A stretch of DNA of 64,000 bases from CAILHX01 sp964511385 (GCA_964511385.1 CAZEFE010000003.1:124001-188000), one strand, 5' to 3'. Shown: positions 31,729 through 40,851, counted from the first letter of the stretch. Notes: generated by a model from the letters alone, not told the origin. Program-made: numbers and translations.

Positions 31729-32385
31729 ATGGCAACACAAGACGAATTAAAACAACAAGTCGCAAAAAAAGCGGTTGAATACGTGAAGGGCGGCATCATT
31801 GGTGTCGGTACCGGTTCAACTGCCAACTTTTTCATCGAAGAACTCGCCAAGGTAAAACACAAGATCGATGGCGCTGTCGCCAGCTCTGAAGCGACCGCGC
31901 AACGCCTGCGCGGCCACGGCATCGAGGTATTCGACCTCAACACCGTCAACGGCCTGGAAATTTATGTGGATGGCGCCGATGAAGTGACCGAGCATTTCCA
32001 CATGCTCAAGGGTGGTGGTGGCGCGCTGACGCGCGAAAAAATCGTCGCGGCGGTAGCCGACAAGTTCATCTGCATCGTCGATGGCAGCAAGCTGGTGCCG
32101 GTGATGGGCAAGTTCCCGCTGCCGGTGGAAGTGCTGCCGATGGCGCGCAGCCACGTGGCGCGCGAACTGGTGAAACTGGGCGGCCAGCCGATATTGCGCG
32201 ATTTCACCACCGATAACGGCAACATCATCCTGGACGTGCACGGCCTGACCATCCTTGACCCGGTGGCCTTGGAAGCGAAGATCAACCAGATTGTCGGCGT
32301 GGTGACCAACGGCCTGTTTGCCGCAAGAAGCGCGGACGTGGTACTGCTTGCCACCCAGGACGGCGTGAAAACCCTGACCAAATAA
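31729..32385 (+). CDS. rpiA: Ribose-5-phosphate isomerase A
   Basis: Interconverts ribose-5-phosphate and ribulose-5-phosphate in the pentose phosphate pathway, which also supplies KdsD. The 218-residue protein has IGVGTGSTANFFIEEL for the phosphate loop, the DGADE catalytic motif (VDGADEV) and LKGGGGALTREKIVA. A GGGAG ribosome site precedes the ATG by 6 nt. Confidence 0.96.
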   Translation: MATQDELKQQVAKKAVEYVKGGIIGVGTGSTANFFIEELAKVKHKIDGAVASSEATAQRLRGHGIEVFDLNTVNGLEIYVDGADEVTEHFHMLKGGGGALTREKIVAAVADKFICIVDGSKLVPVMGKFPLPVEVLPMARSHVARELVKLGGQPILRDFTTDNGNIILDVHGLTILDPVALEAKINQIVGVVTNGLFAARSADVVLLATQDGVKTLTK

Positions 32386-32400
32386 CCGGACGCGCGGCCA

Positions 32401-32418
32401 CGGTCACAATAGTTTCAT
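32401..32418 (+). promoter_or_regulatory. Candidate Pho box upstream of phoU
   Basis: Two direct 7-mers, CGGTCAC and GTTTCAT, with a 4-nt spacer, each match five of seven bases of the PhoB repeat CTGTCAT with the correct 11-bp period. The site lies 47 bp before the phoU start. The match is moderate, so this is a candidate only. Confidence 0.4.
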
Positions 32419-32464
32419 AATCGTGCAATAAACTGGCAGTTTCAGCCTTCTGGAAGGAGCGGTA

Positions 32465-33169
32465 ATGCAATCCGAACACACTTTCAAGCAATACGACACC
32501 GAACTGGAAGCTGTGCGTGCCAAGGTTCTGCAAATGGGCGGCCTCGTCGAGGAGCAGATCACCAATGCGGTGGACGCGCTGGCGAATGCCAACATGCAGC
32601 TGGCCGACCAGGTGATTGAGAAAGATCACGCGGTGAACGGCCTGGAAGTCTCGGTGGACGAGGCCTGCAGCCACATCATCGCGCGCCGCCAGCCCGCCGC
32701 CGGTGACCTGCGCATGATCATGATGGTGGTCAAGACCATTACCGACCTGGAAAGAATCGGCGACGAAGCCACCAAAATCGCGCGTGTTGCCAAGCGCCTG
32801 CACGAAACCGACCGCATGTATTCGCCGCGCTTCAACGAAATCAAGCGCATGGCCGAGCAAGTGCGCGACATGCTGCGCACTTCGCTGGACGCCTTCGCCC
32901 GCCTGGATGTTTCGCGCACGGTGGATGTCGCCCGCCAGGATATACAGGTGGATGACGATTTTCGCGCCATCACCCGCCAGCTGATCACCTTCATGCTGGA
33001 AGACCCGCGCACCATCTCCATGTCGCTGGACGTGCTGTTCGTGGCCAAGGCGATCGAGCGCATCGGCGACCACTCCAAGAACATCGCCGAGTACGTGGTA
33101 TACATGGTGAAAGGCAAGGACGTGCGCCATACCACCATGCAGGAAATGGAAAAAGAAGCCCTGAATTAA
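32465..33169 (+). CDS. phoU: Phosphate signalling complex accessory protein PhoU
   Basis: Negative modulator of the PhoR/PhoB phosphate response, linked to the Pst transporter. The 234-residue protein is all helical with two similar halves. The metal-binding motifs are visible as ERIGDEATKIA in the first half and ERIGDHSKNIAEY in the second. The pst genes and phoBR are not in the window; instead the neighbours are ppx and ppk1, so this is a polyphosphate-linked arrangement. It has a strong ribosome site AAGGAG. Confidence 0.95.
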   Translation: MQSEHTFKQYDTELEAVRAKVLQMGGLVEEQITNAVDALANANMQLADQVIEKDHAVNGLEVSVDEACSHIIARRQPAAGDLRMIMMVVKTITDLERIGDEATKIARVAKRLHETDRMYSPRFNEIKRMAEQVRDMLRTSLDAFARLDVSRTVDVARQDIQVDDDFRAITRQLITFMLEDPRTISMSLDVLFVAKAIERIGDHSKNIAEYVVYMVKGKDVRHTTMQEMEKEALN

Positions 33170-33222
33170 CCGGTTTTCAGGGTTTTCGCCCGCCAGGTTT
33201 GAAATCGGAATAAACTGCTGTT

Positions 33223-34722
33223 GTGAATCGCATCGAACAACAACCTTCAGAAATTGCGGCGGTTGATCTCGGCTCCAACAGTTTTCGTCTGCAAGTCGCC
33301 CACGTAGCCGAAGATCATCTGTTCATGCATGACTCCCTGCGCGAAATGGTGCGCCTGGGGGCCGGCTTGGGCAAAGACAAGACCTTGTCCCAGGAGTCCA
33401 TCGACCGCGCGGTGGAATGTCTGCGCCGCTTCGGCGAACGGCTGCGCGGATTCGACCCGCATTCGGTGCGTGTCGTCGCCACCAATACGTTCCGCATTGC
33501 CCGCAACGCCACCGAACTGGTTGCCCGTTCGGAAGAAGCGCTGGGTTTCCCCATCGAAATCATTGCCGGACGCGAAGAAGCGCGCATGATCTTCATCGGC
33601 GTGTCGCGCAGCCTGCCGCCGTTCGAAGGCACGCGCATGGACATGGATATCGGCGGCGGCTCCACCGAATTCGTCATCGGCCAGGGTTTCGAACCCAGCA
33701 AAATGGAAAGCCTGTACATGGGCTGCGTCAGCTACAGCCTGCGGTTTTTCCCGGACGGCAAGCTGTCCGAGAGCAACTTCAAACGCGCGGAAATCGCCGC
33801 GCGCACCGAAATCCAGACCATACGCCACCACTTTGCGGCCGGGCACTGGGATGAAGCCATCGGCTCCTCGGGCTCGGCACGGGCGCTGGCGCAGATCATG
33901 CAGCTTAACGGCTGGGCGGACGGCAGCATCACCCGCGCCGGTCTGGCCGCACTGAAAAAGCAGATGATCAAGGCAAAAGACGTCAAATCGCTGCAACTGG
34001 ACGGCTTGAGCGCCGAACGTGCCGCCGTTATCGCCGGCGGCTTCGCCATCATGTCCGCCGCCTTTGACGAACTCGGCATCGAGCGCATGACCGTCGCCAA
34101 CGGCGCGTTGCGCGAAGGCGTGCTGTACGAGCTGCTGGGCCGTTTCCAGCACCACGATACGCGCGAAGCCACGGTACGCCAGTTCATGCGCCGCTACCAT
34201 GTGGATACGCCGCAGGCCAAGCGCGTGCTGGCGCTGGCGCTGGATCTGCTGGGTCGCGTGAGCCACACCCTGGAAATGGAAGAGCCGCAGGCCCAGCTGT
34301 ACATGACCTGGGCCGCGCGGTTGCACGAAATCGGCATTTCCATCGCCCACTCCGCCTACCACAAGCACTCCGCTTATATTGTCGAGAATGCCGACATGCC
34401 GGGGTTTTCGCGCATGGAACAGCAATTGATCGCGCTGCTGTTGCGCCTGCAACGGCGCACATTGGCCAAGTACCCGCTGCCGCCGCTTGATGACGACCGC
34501 ATCACGCTCATCCTGGTGCTGCGGCTGGCGGTGCTGTTCCATCGCAACCGCATGGATACGCCGACTCCGGAACTGTCGCTGTTCCGCGAGCGCTCCAGTT
34601 TCGTACTGGGCATCCCGGCAAGCTGGCTGGCGGCCAACCCGTTGACCGAAACCGAGCTGGCGGCGGAAACGGGTTTCTGGGCTGATGCCGGAGTGACGCT
34701 CAAGATCGAGCGGGAGAAATAG
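33223..34722 (+). CDS. ppx: Exopolyphosphatase (Ppx/GppA family)
   Basis: Releases phosphate from polyphosphate ends (and may act on pppGpp). The 499-residue length and the ASKHA fold fit: AAVDLGSNSFRLQVAH (phosphate-1), a catalytic Glu region (AGREEARMIF) and MDIGGGSTEFVIG (phosphate-2). A C-terminal HD-like helical domain (about 310-480) follows. The start is GTG at 33223, giving the usual N-terminus. It is in line with phoU and converges on ppk1, the enzyme that makes the polymer. Confidence 0.94.
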   Translation: MNRIEQQPSEIAAVDLGSNSFRLQVAHVAEDHLFMHDSLREMVRLGAGLGKDKTLSQESIDRAVECLRRFGERLRGFDPHSVRVVATNTFRIARNATELVARSEEALGFPIEIIAGREEARMIFIGVSRSLPPFEGTRMDMDIGGGSTEFVIGQGFEPSKMESLYMGCVSYSLRFFPDGKLSESNFKRAEIAARTEIQTIRHHFAAGHWDEAIGSSGSARALAQIMQLNGWADGSITRAGLAALKKQMIKAKDVKSLQLDGLSAERAAVIAGGFAIMSAAFDELGIERMTVANGALREGVLYELLGRFQHHDTREATVRQFMRRYHVDTPQAKRVLALALDLLGRVSHTLEMEEPQAQLYMTWAARLHEIGISIAHSAYHKHSAYIVENADMPGFSRMEQQLIALLLRLQRRTLAKYPLPPLDDDRITLILVLRLAVLFHRNRMDTPTPELSLFRERSSFVLGIPASWLAANPLTETELAAETGFWADAGVTLKIEREK

Positions 34723-34727
34723 GGGAA

Positions 34728-34833
34728 ACTGATTAAACCCGAATTGCCCATTCGGCAGGCCAGTCATGCTTTGTAGGAGCCCGACTTGTCGGGCGATTGT
34801 GCGAAATATCGCGCAACAAGTTGCGCTCCTACA
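34728..34833. repeat. REP-type element, copy 3, with extended upstream arm
   Basis: The core at 34772-34833 is an inverted pair of GTAGGAGC half-elements (CCCGACTTGTCGGG hairpin on the left, GCGCAACAAGTTGCGC on the right). The bases before it (ACTGATTAAACCCGAATTGC...) resemble those before copy 2, pointing to a unit of about 105 bp. It lies between the convergent ppx and ppk1 ends. Confidence 0.75.
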
Positions 34834-34889
34834 GCAGTGCCTTCCTCACAAATGCAGGTAACAATGCCGCGCCGGACATGGCGGCGTTT

Positions 34890-36980
34890 TTATTTTTCGC
34901 GATCCAGTTCCTGCCCGAACTCGCCCAGCAAATAGCCCTGGGCGCTGAACGCCAGGGCGCGGCCGGGCTTCTTCTGCCGGTAGCTGCCGTCCGCCTGCAT
35001 TTCCCAGGCTTGGGTATTATCTTTCAGGTAAGGCGCCAGCCCTTCCCGGTATATCCGGCGCTTGAGTTTGGGGTCGAGGATGGGGAAGCAGGTTTCGATG
35101 CGCCGGAAAAAATTGCGGTACATCCAGTCGGCGCTGGCCAGATAAAAATTCTGGGCGCCGCTGTTGTAGAAGTAGTAAATCCGCGAATGCTCGAGGAAGC
35201 GCCCGACAATGGAGCGCACGCGGATGTTCTCGGACACGCCGGGAATACCGGGACGCAGCGCGCACACACCGCGCACGATCAGGTCGATCTTCACGCCGGC
35301 GTTGGACGCGGCATACAGCGCCACGATGATGTCGGGGTCGAGCAGGGCATTCATCTTGGCGACGATGTGGGCTTTTTTGCCGGTTTTGGCAACTTCCGCC
35401 TCATGCTGGATCGCCTTGATCAACTGGCTATGCAGAGTAAACGGCGACTGCCACAGGTGGCGCAGCTTGGTCGCCTTGCCCAGCCCGGTCAACTGCGCGA
35501 AGATGTCGTTGACGTCTTCGCCGATGTCGTCACGGCAGGTGAACATGCCGAAATCCGTATACAACCGCGCAGTGCGCTGGTGGTAATTGCCGGTGGAAAG
35601 ATGCACATAGCGGCGCAGGCGGCCTTCTTCGCGGCGCACCACCATGGCCATTTTGGCATGGGTCTTGTGGCCCACCACGCCGTAGGTCACGTGCGCGCCG
35701 ACTTTTTCCAGCTTGGCGGCCCAGTTGATGTTGGCTTCTTCGTCGAAACGCGCCATCAGTTCCACCACCACCGTGACTTCCTTGCCGCGGCGCGCGGCAT
35801 CGATCAGCGCTTCCATCAGCGTGGAATCGGAACTGGTGCGGTATACCGTCTGCCGGATGGCGAGCACGTTGGGGTCGATCGCAGCCTGCTGCAGGAATTC
35901 CACCACCGGGTTGAACGACTGGAACGGGTGATGCAGCAGGATGTCGCCCTTGCTGATGGCCTTGAAAATATCCGGGGTTTTATTCAGCTCGCGCGGCAGG
36001 CTGGGGCGGTAATTGACGAATTTCAGGTCGGGGCGGTCCACCCGATCCGGTATCTGCATCAGCCGCACCAGGTTGACCGGGCCATGCACCTGGTAAAGGT
36101 CGTCCTTGGTCAGGTCGAACTGCTTGAGCAAAAACGCCGACATTTCCTCGGGGCAACTGTCGGCAATTTCCAGGCGCACTTCGTCGCCGAACTGGCGCTC
36201 CGTCAGCTCCCCCTGCAACGCCAGGCGCAGGTCCTTGACCTCTTCTTCGTCCACGAACAGGTCGCTGTTGCGTGTCACGCGGAACTGGTGGCAGCCTTTC
36301 ACCTCCATGCCGCTGAACAGTTCGCCGACATGCGCATGCAGGATGGAAGACAAAAACACAAAACCGTATTCGCACCCGGCGATTTCGCGCGGCACCTGGA
36401 TCACCCGCGGCAATGCGCGCGGCGCCTGCACAATGGCGCGGCCGGAGTTGCGGCCGAAGGCATCCTTGCCTTCCAGTTCCACGGCAAAATTGAGGCTCTT
36501 GTTCAGCACCCGCGGGAACGGGTGCGCCGGGTCCAGCCCGATCGGCGTCAGCACCGGCATCAGTTCGCGGAAAAAATAATCACGTATCCACGCGCGCTGC
36601 TGCTCATCCCATTGCGTACGGCGCAAAAAGCGGATGCCTTCGGCGGCCAGTTGCGGCACCAGCACGTCATTGAAAATCTGGTACTGCCGGGCGACCAGCG
36701 TGTGCGACTCGGCGCAAACGGCGGTGAACACCTGGCGCGGCGTCAGCCCGTCGGCCGCGCCGGTTTTGGCATTGAACTGGATTTGCTCCTTCAGCCCGGC
36801 AACGCGCACCTCGAAAAACTCGTCCATGTTGCTGCTGACGATGCACAGGAACTTGAGCCGCTCCAGCAGCGGATTGCGCGTATCCTCGGCCTGGGCCAGC
36901 ACGCGGCGGTTGAACGCCAGCAGGCCGAGTTCGCGATTGAGGAAATATTCAGGGGAATTCAACTTTACGGTTGGCGCCAT
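34890..36980 (-). CDS. ppk1: Polyphosphate kinase 1
   Basis: Makes inorganic polyphosphate from ATP. The 696-residue protein has the four Ppk1 regions. They are an N-terminal helical domain (YFLNRELGLLAFNRRVL), a head domain, and two phospholipase-D-like C-terminal domains. The catalytic His lies in VVGHKTHAKMAMVVRRE, and ATP contacts lie in RQTVYRTSSDS and MARFDEEANINWA. It is transcribed toward ppx. A GC-rich hairpin followed by T (about 34867-34891) overlaps its 3' end and may also stop ppx transcripts. Confidence 0.96.
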   Translation of the reverse strand: MAPTVKLNSPEYFLNRELGLLAFNRRVLAQAEDTRNPLLERLKFLCIVSSNMDEFFEVRVAGLKEQIQFNAKTGAADGLTPRQVFTAVCAESHTLVARQYQIFNDVLVPQLAAEGIRFLRRTQWDEQQRAWIRDYFFRELMPVLTPIGLDPAHPFPRVLNKSLNFAVELEGKDAFGRNSGRAIVQAPRALPRVIQVPREIAGCEYGFVFLSSILHAHVGELFSGMEVKGCHQFRVTRNSDLFVDEEEVKDLRLALQGELTERQFGDEVRLEIADSCPEEMSAFLLKQFDLTKDDLYQVHGPVNLVRLMQIPDRVDRPDLKFVNYRPSLPRELNKTPDIFKAISKGDILLHHPFQSFNPVVEFLQQAAIDPNVLAIRQTVYRTSSDSTLMEALIDAARRGKEVTVVVELMARFDEEANINWAAKLEKVGAHVTYGVVGHKTHAKMAMVVRREEGRLRRYVHLSTGNYHQRTARLYTDFGMFTCRDDIGEDVNDIFAQLTGLGKATKLRHLWQSPFTLHSQLIKAIQHEAEVAKTGKKAHIVAKMNALLDPDIIVALYAASNAGVKIDLIVRGVCALRPGIPGVSENIRVRSIVGRFLEHSRIYYFYNSGAQNFYLASADWMYRNFFRRIETCFPILDPKLKRRIYREGLAPYLKDNTQAWEMQADGSYRQKKPGRALAFSAQGYLLGEFGQELDREK

Positions 36981-37020
36981 TTAGATCAATCCCCGAGATT
37001 AATTCATTGTTGTGACAGTG

Positions 37021-37287
37021 TTATTGCGGAACGTATCCCGAGGCCATTTCCGCCCCGGCACCAAAGAAATACGCTTCGGTCTGCGTCATCAGGTACTTGC
37101 GCGCGGCCGGGTCCGACAGGCTCAGGCGGTTTTCATTGATCAGCATGGTCTGGTGTTTTTTCCAGCCTTCCCATGCCTCCTTGGACACGTGCTCATAAAT
37201 CCGCTTGCCGAGTTCTCCCGGGTACGGCGGGAAATCCAGTCCCTCGGCTTCACGACCGAGTTTGATGCATTGAACGGTTCTTGCCAT
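37021..37287 (-). CDS. Oxidative damage protection protein (YggX family)
   Basis: An 88-residue protein of the YggX/iron(II)-trafficking family. It begins MARTVQCIKLGREAEGLDFPPYPGELG, with the single conserved Cys7, and has the WKKHQTMLINENRLSL block. It is thought to shield iron-sulfur clusters from oxidants or handle labile iron. It is the last gene of the leftward metal-uptake run, 30 nt after the permease gene. YggX is more often near mutY in gammaproteobacteria; here the neighbour is metal transport. Confidence 0.94.
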   Translation of the reverse strand: MARTVQCIKLGREAEGLDFPPYPGELGKRIYEHVSKEAWEGWKKHQTMLINENRLSLSDPAARKYLMTQTEAYFFGAGAEMASGYVPQ

Positions 37288-37317
37288 GCTGCGTCGCTCC
37301 TGTAATTGATATCACAA

Positions 37318-38073
37318 TCATAGCGTAAAGCGCCGGCTGTTGGCGAAAATGCCCACCACCGCCAGCATCCAGACAATCACCGGGCCGGCTGGCAGGTCAA
37401 ACCAGGCCGACAGCGCCAGGCCGATGCCGTACGCCAGCGCGCCGATCAGGTAACCCGCCCGCAGGCGCCTTGACTCAGGCCAGTTGCGCACTGCCAGCGC
37501 CGGCATGATCAGGCTGGAAAACACCAGGTACACACCGACCAGTTGCACCGATGTGGTGATTGCCAGCGCAAACAGCAGATAGAACCCGGCGCGGCCGAGC
37601 TGCCGACGCAAGCCGAACCATAGCGCCAGGATCACTGCCGTCATCACCGCGGCCGGAACCAGTTGATGGCTGCCCACCCATAAAATCTGCCCGGTCAGCA
37701 GGTCCTTCAGGTGCTCGCCGCCGTGCGGGTGGTTGGACAACAGCAGAATCCCGGCGGTGGCCGCCAGCACGAACACCGCGCCGATCAGCGCCTCCTGTAC
37801 ATCCGGCCAGCGTTTTTCCATCCAGGTCAGCAGCAACGCACCCAGCACCGCCGCGAACAAGGCCGCGACCTGTACCGCCCAGCCCTGCGCCTCCCAGCCC
37901 AGGAAGTCGGCGGCAATCACGCCGAGCGCCGCGATCTGCGCCACCGCCAGATCAATAAACACGATGCCGCGCTGCAGCACCTGCTGCCCCAGCGGCACAT
38001 GTGTCGCCAACACCAGTAAACCGGCCAGCATGGCCGGGCCGAGGATGCTTAATGAAAGGGCGTCCAGGTTCAT
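37318..38073 (-). CDS. Metal ABC transporter permease (ZnuB/MntB type)
   Basis: A 251-residue inner-membrane permease of the zinc/manganese ABC-3 family with about eight helices. The family block LQRGIVFIDLAVAQIAALG near residue 35 is the loop that contacts the ATPase. A C-terminal helix bundle with AYGIGLALSAWFDLPAGPVIV follows. Its start overlaps the end of the binding-protein gene. A cognate ATPase gene is missing from the neighbourhood. Whether the metal is zinc or manganese cannot be said from the sequence. Confidence 0.88.
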   Translation of the reverse strand: MNLDALSLSILGPAMLAGLLVLATHVPLGQQVLQRGIVFIDLAVAQIAALGVIAADFLGWEAQGWAVQVAALFAAVLGALLLTWMEKRWPDVQEALIGAVFVLAATAGILLLSNHPHGGEHLKDLLTGQILWVGSHQLVPAAVMTAVILALWFGLRRQLGRAGFYLLFALAITTSVQLVGVYLVFSSLIMPALAVRNWPESRRLRAGYLIGALAYGIGLALSAWFDLPAGPVIVWMLAVVGIFANSRRFTL

Positions 38074-38975
38074 TTGAGAGCCGCCAGCAAGCGATTGACG
38101 GTATCGTCGAACAAGCCGAACAAATCTCGCGCTTCTGCCGAACCGCCCACGGTGAACGGCAGCTCAACCGCCGCGATCTGGGCATGCTCGGCAATCCAGC
38201 GCGATGGCCGGTCCTGGTTATAGGCGGCGCGTATCACCATCCGCGCCGGTTTGGCCTTGAGCTGTTCCAGCACCGCCGCCAGATGGGCGCTGCTAGGTTC
38301 AACGCCGGGTTTGGGCTCCAGCGACGCCACCTCCTGCAACCCCAGCCAGTTGGCCAGGTACGGGAAAGCGCGGTGCTGCACCACAACGCCAACCCCCTTG
38401 AGCGGCGCGGCCTGTGCGTTCCAGCGCTTGAGCGCATCCTGCCAGCGCCGGGCGAAATCGCTGTAGCGCTGCTGGTAGAAACCGGTGTTGGGTGCGTCAA
38501 CTTCGGCCAGGCGCTTGGCCAGCGCCTCCGCCACCAAGACAATATTGCGCGGGTCGGTCTGGATGTGCGGGTTGCCGCCGGGATGTATATCACCTTCGGC
38601 ACGATCCAGGCGCGCAGGGATTTCCAGCATCCGCACGGCGTGCGCCGCCTCGAAATTGCCCGGCTTGCCGGGCTGGATGGCCGCATTGCCGGACTGCCTG
38701 AGCAGGATCGGCAACCAGCCGATTTCCAGCTCGGCACCCGTGCACACCAGCAAATCCGCCTTGCGTGCCTGGGCGATCAGGCTGGGTTTGGCTTCGATAC
38801 GGTGCGGGTCCTGCAGCGCGGTGGTGGCGTCGTAAACGCTCACCTTGTCGCCGCCGAGTTCGCGCGCCAGGGCACCCCATTCCGGCTCGCATGCCAGCAC
38901 GTTCAGCGCGGCGATGCTGTTGTGGGCAAAGGCCGACAACAGCATCGCGCCTAACAGTTTGAACAATGTATTCAT
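38070..38975 (-). CDS. Metal ABC transporter substrate-binding protein (ZnuA/TroA family)
   Basis: A 301-residue periplasmic binding protein with a signal peptide (about 1-23). Metal-ligand candidates typical of the family are His in DPHRIEAKP, His in GGNPHIQTDP and His in VVQHRAFPYLANWLGL. The usual His-rich zinc loop is absent. The ATG at 38975 follows a GAGGA ribosome site; an upstream start 12 codons earlier would spoil the signal peptide. It overlaps the permease gene by 4 nt. Confidence 0.88.
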   Translation of the reverse strand: MNTLFKLLGAMLLSAFAHNSIAALNVLACEPEWGALARELGGDKVSVYDATTALQDPHRIEAKPSLIAQARKADLLVCTGAELEIGWLPILLRQSGNAAIQPGKPGNFEAAHAVRMLEIPARLDRAEGDIHPGGNPHIQTDPRNIVLVAEALAKRLAEVDAPNTGFYQQRYSDFARRWQDALKRWNAQAAPLKGVGVVVQHRAFPYLANWLGLQEVASLEPKPGVEPSSAHLAAVLEQLKAKPARMVIRAAYNQDRPSRWIAEHAQIAAVELPFTVGGSAEARDLFGLFDDTVNRLLAALK

Positions 38976-38991
38976 GGTTTCGTCCTCAAGG

Positions 38992-40362
38992 TTAGAAGCT
39001 GTGCGCGCCATGGGCGCCCAGGCTCAGGATGTATTGCAGGGTGAGCTGGTTGTCGGTCACCCCTTGCATGGATTGGTCGTGTGCGTATTGCAGACGGAAG
39101 CGGCTGAACTCGCTCGGGCTGAAATCCAGCATGGCGGTGCTGCGCTGCGGGTTGTAGTCGGCCAGTTCGGCAATCGAGGCAGCCACGTCGGCACCACCCC
39201 AATCAACCTTGCCGCGGTAGAGCTTGTCGTAGCGCAGCCCGGCGCGCCATTGCGGCAGGAACTGGTACACGCCTTGCAGATAGAAACCGGACTGGCTCGA
39301 CGCATAGGCAGTGGCGGCAGGCGCCCCGGCACAGGCGAGGCCCGCACCGTCAGCACAGTTCAGATCGCCATCCTCGGCACGGTGGAAGTACTCCCCTTGC
39401 AGCTTGAAGTTGTTGTAACTGGCATTGCCGTTGGGTGCCCACTTGTAGATGAAATCAGCCAGCCAGGTGCGCGAGGTGCCGGAGAAATTGCCGCTGACCG
39501 CAGTAGCGGCAACATCGGTGCCGCTAAAGCCGCGCTGGTTCACCCTGGCCCGCATCCAGGACAGGCCGGCGCGCCAGGCATGTGAAGCGCCCACATCGCC
39601 GCCGATATGGGCAAACAGGTTGACCGACGGCGCACCGTTGTCATTGGCGTTGTTCAACGCCGCGCCACGCCCGGCTTCCGCCCCCAGTTCCACCAGCAGG
39701 TCGGTCGGCGCCAGCCATTTGACTTGCACGCCATCCTGCACGGCGCCTTCACCAAACAGCGCCTGATACACCAGGTTGTTGTCGGCAAAATCCCAGGCAT
39801 GGGGGTGCAACTCATTCTGGTAGCCAATCCCGGAACGGAAACGGCCGCCTTTCAGCGTGAAGCCGTTGCCCAGGCCCAGCGTCTGGAAATACGCCTCTTC
39901 CACTTCGGCAGTGCCGTCCACAAACACAATGTTGGCGTAAGCGCGCAGCCAGCTATCCACATTGGCGGCAACCGACAGCTCCGACGCGTCGGCGGAAAAG
40001 CCGCGCGTGTTGGATGGCGCCACTACTGGCAAGAACCCGGTCAGGTGCCGGTTGGGAAGATTGTCCCGGTCGTTGTAGGCGCCTTGCAGCGTCAACGAAA
40101 TTTCCGGGTTGAACGCATTGGCCGCAGCCGGACGGGCCGACGCAGCTTCGGCCCGTTGCGCGCTTTCTTCGGCGCGGGCCGCCGTGCTGCCGGCCTCCTG
40201 CAGCCGGTTTTCGAGCGCCTGGATGCGCCCTTCGTAACTCTGTTTCATCTGCTGGATTTCGGCGCGCAACTTTTCCAGCTCGGCAGTATCGTTGGCATCC
40301 GCCGCAAACGGCACGCCCACAGCGCAAGCGACGGCAAATGCCGTCAGTGTAGGTTTCAACAT
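38992..40362 (-). CDS. Outer-membrane beta-barrel protein with N-terminal coiled coil
   Basis: A 456-residue exported protein: signal peptide (about 1-24), a coiled coil (about 28-75, KLRAEIQQMKQSYEGRIQALENRLQ), then a porin-like barrel with alternating aromatic strands (about 90-456). It ends on HGAHSF, where the terminal Phe is typical of outer-membrane barrels. Similar barrels occur upstream of zinc ABC genes and are taken to be zinc-uptake porins. The gap to the binding-protein gene is 16 nt. The specific substrate is inference from the neighbours. Confidence 0.78.
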   Translation of the reverse strand: MLKPTLTAFAVACAVGVPFAADANDTAELEKLRAEIQQMKQSYEGRIQALENRLQEAGSTAARAEESAQRAEAASARPAAANAFNPEISLTLQGAYNDRDNLPNRHLTGFLPVVAPSNTRGFSADASELSVAANVDSWLRAYANIVFVDGTAEVEEAYFQTLGLGNGFTLKGGRFRSGIGYQNELHPHAWDFADNNLVYQALFGEGAVQDGVQVKWLAPTDLLVELGAEAGRGAALNNANDNGAPSVNLFAHIGGDVGASHAWRAGLSWMRARVNQRGFSGTDVAATAVSGNFSGTSRTWLADFIYKWAPNGNASYNNFKLQGEYFHRAEDGDLNCADGAGLACAGAPAATAYASSQSGFYLQGVYQFLPQWRAGLRYDKLYRGKVDWGGADVAASIAELADYNPQRSTAMLDFSPSEFSRFRLQYAHDQSMQGVTDNQLTLQYILSLGAHGAHSF

Positions 40363-40429
40363 GGTAAGTCCTTGCAATCTAAATGAACGCGGCCCGGCTA
40401 ATCTGGATTGGCCGGGAGACAGTCAACAT

Positions 40430-40753
40430 TCAGCTATGGCAAGGAGGATCGCGCGCGGCGCAGAAAACCGCGGTATGGGGGGTGTGGCGATTAAAAAAGC
40501 CATCAACAGCAGCTGCGGGCTGCAGTCGTTCCGGCAAGGGTGACTCGGGCAGCACAATCACGCCATCCAGCGCGGCATGTGCGGCGCACTCGCCGCAATA
40601 GGTCAGTCCGTGGTCGGACTTGTCCTGCCTGGAATCATTTTTGGAGTCGCTTTGCCGATCGGCCAAATGGGAAATGGCGTGCGCGGCAGCACCCTGCTGG
40701 ACGGAGCCCAGCAGGAACACCATGAAAAAAACAAGTAGCACGCGCTGCAACAT
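40430..40753 (-). CDS. Small exported Cys/His protein upstream of metal-uptake genes
   Basis: A 107-residue protein with a signal peptide (about 1-22) and AHAISHL right after it. A CGEC motif sits mid-protein (about residues 53-56, GLTYCGECAAHAALDG), and the C-terminal CAARDPPCHS resembles the RARAPP end of small proteins found beside metal-uptake barrels. The His and Cys residues fit metal handling in the periplasm. The family has no accepted name that I know. It opens the leftward run that continues with the barrel, binding protein and permease. Confidence 0.65.
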   Translation of the reverse strand: MLQRVLLVFFMVFLLGSVQQGAAAHAISHLADRQSDSKNDSRQDKSDHGLTYCGECAAHAALDGVIVLPESPLPERLQPAAAVDGFFNRHTPHTAVFCAARDPPCHS

Positions 40754-40851
40754 GGCCGCATTGTAGCGTATTCAGGTATTCGGTGTTTTCACCACACAGC
40801 CTGTTGGGTGATCTGGGTTAAAATGCGGTTTTGCACGCAGCCATACCCATC

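Noticed and set aside
33247..34767. 506-codon open frame antisense to ppx
   Set aside because: Shadow of ppx, whose ASKHA motifs are on the plus strand.
34797..37139. 780-codon open frame antisense to ppk1
   Set aside because: Shadow of ppk1; no domain, no start signal, biased composition.
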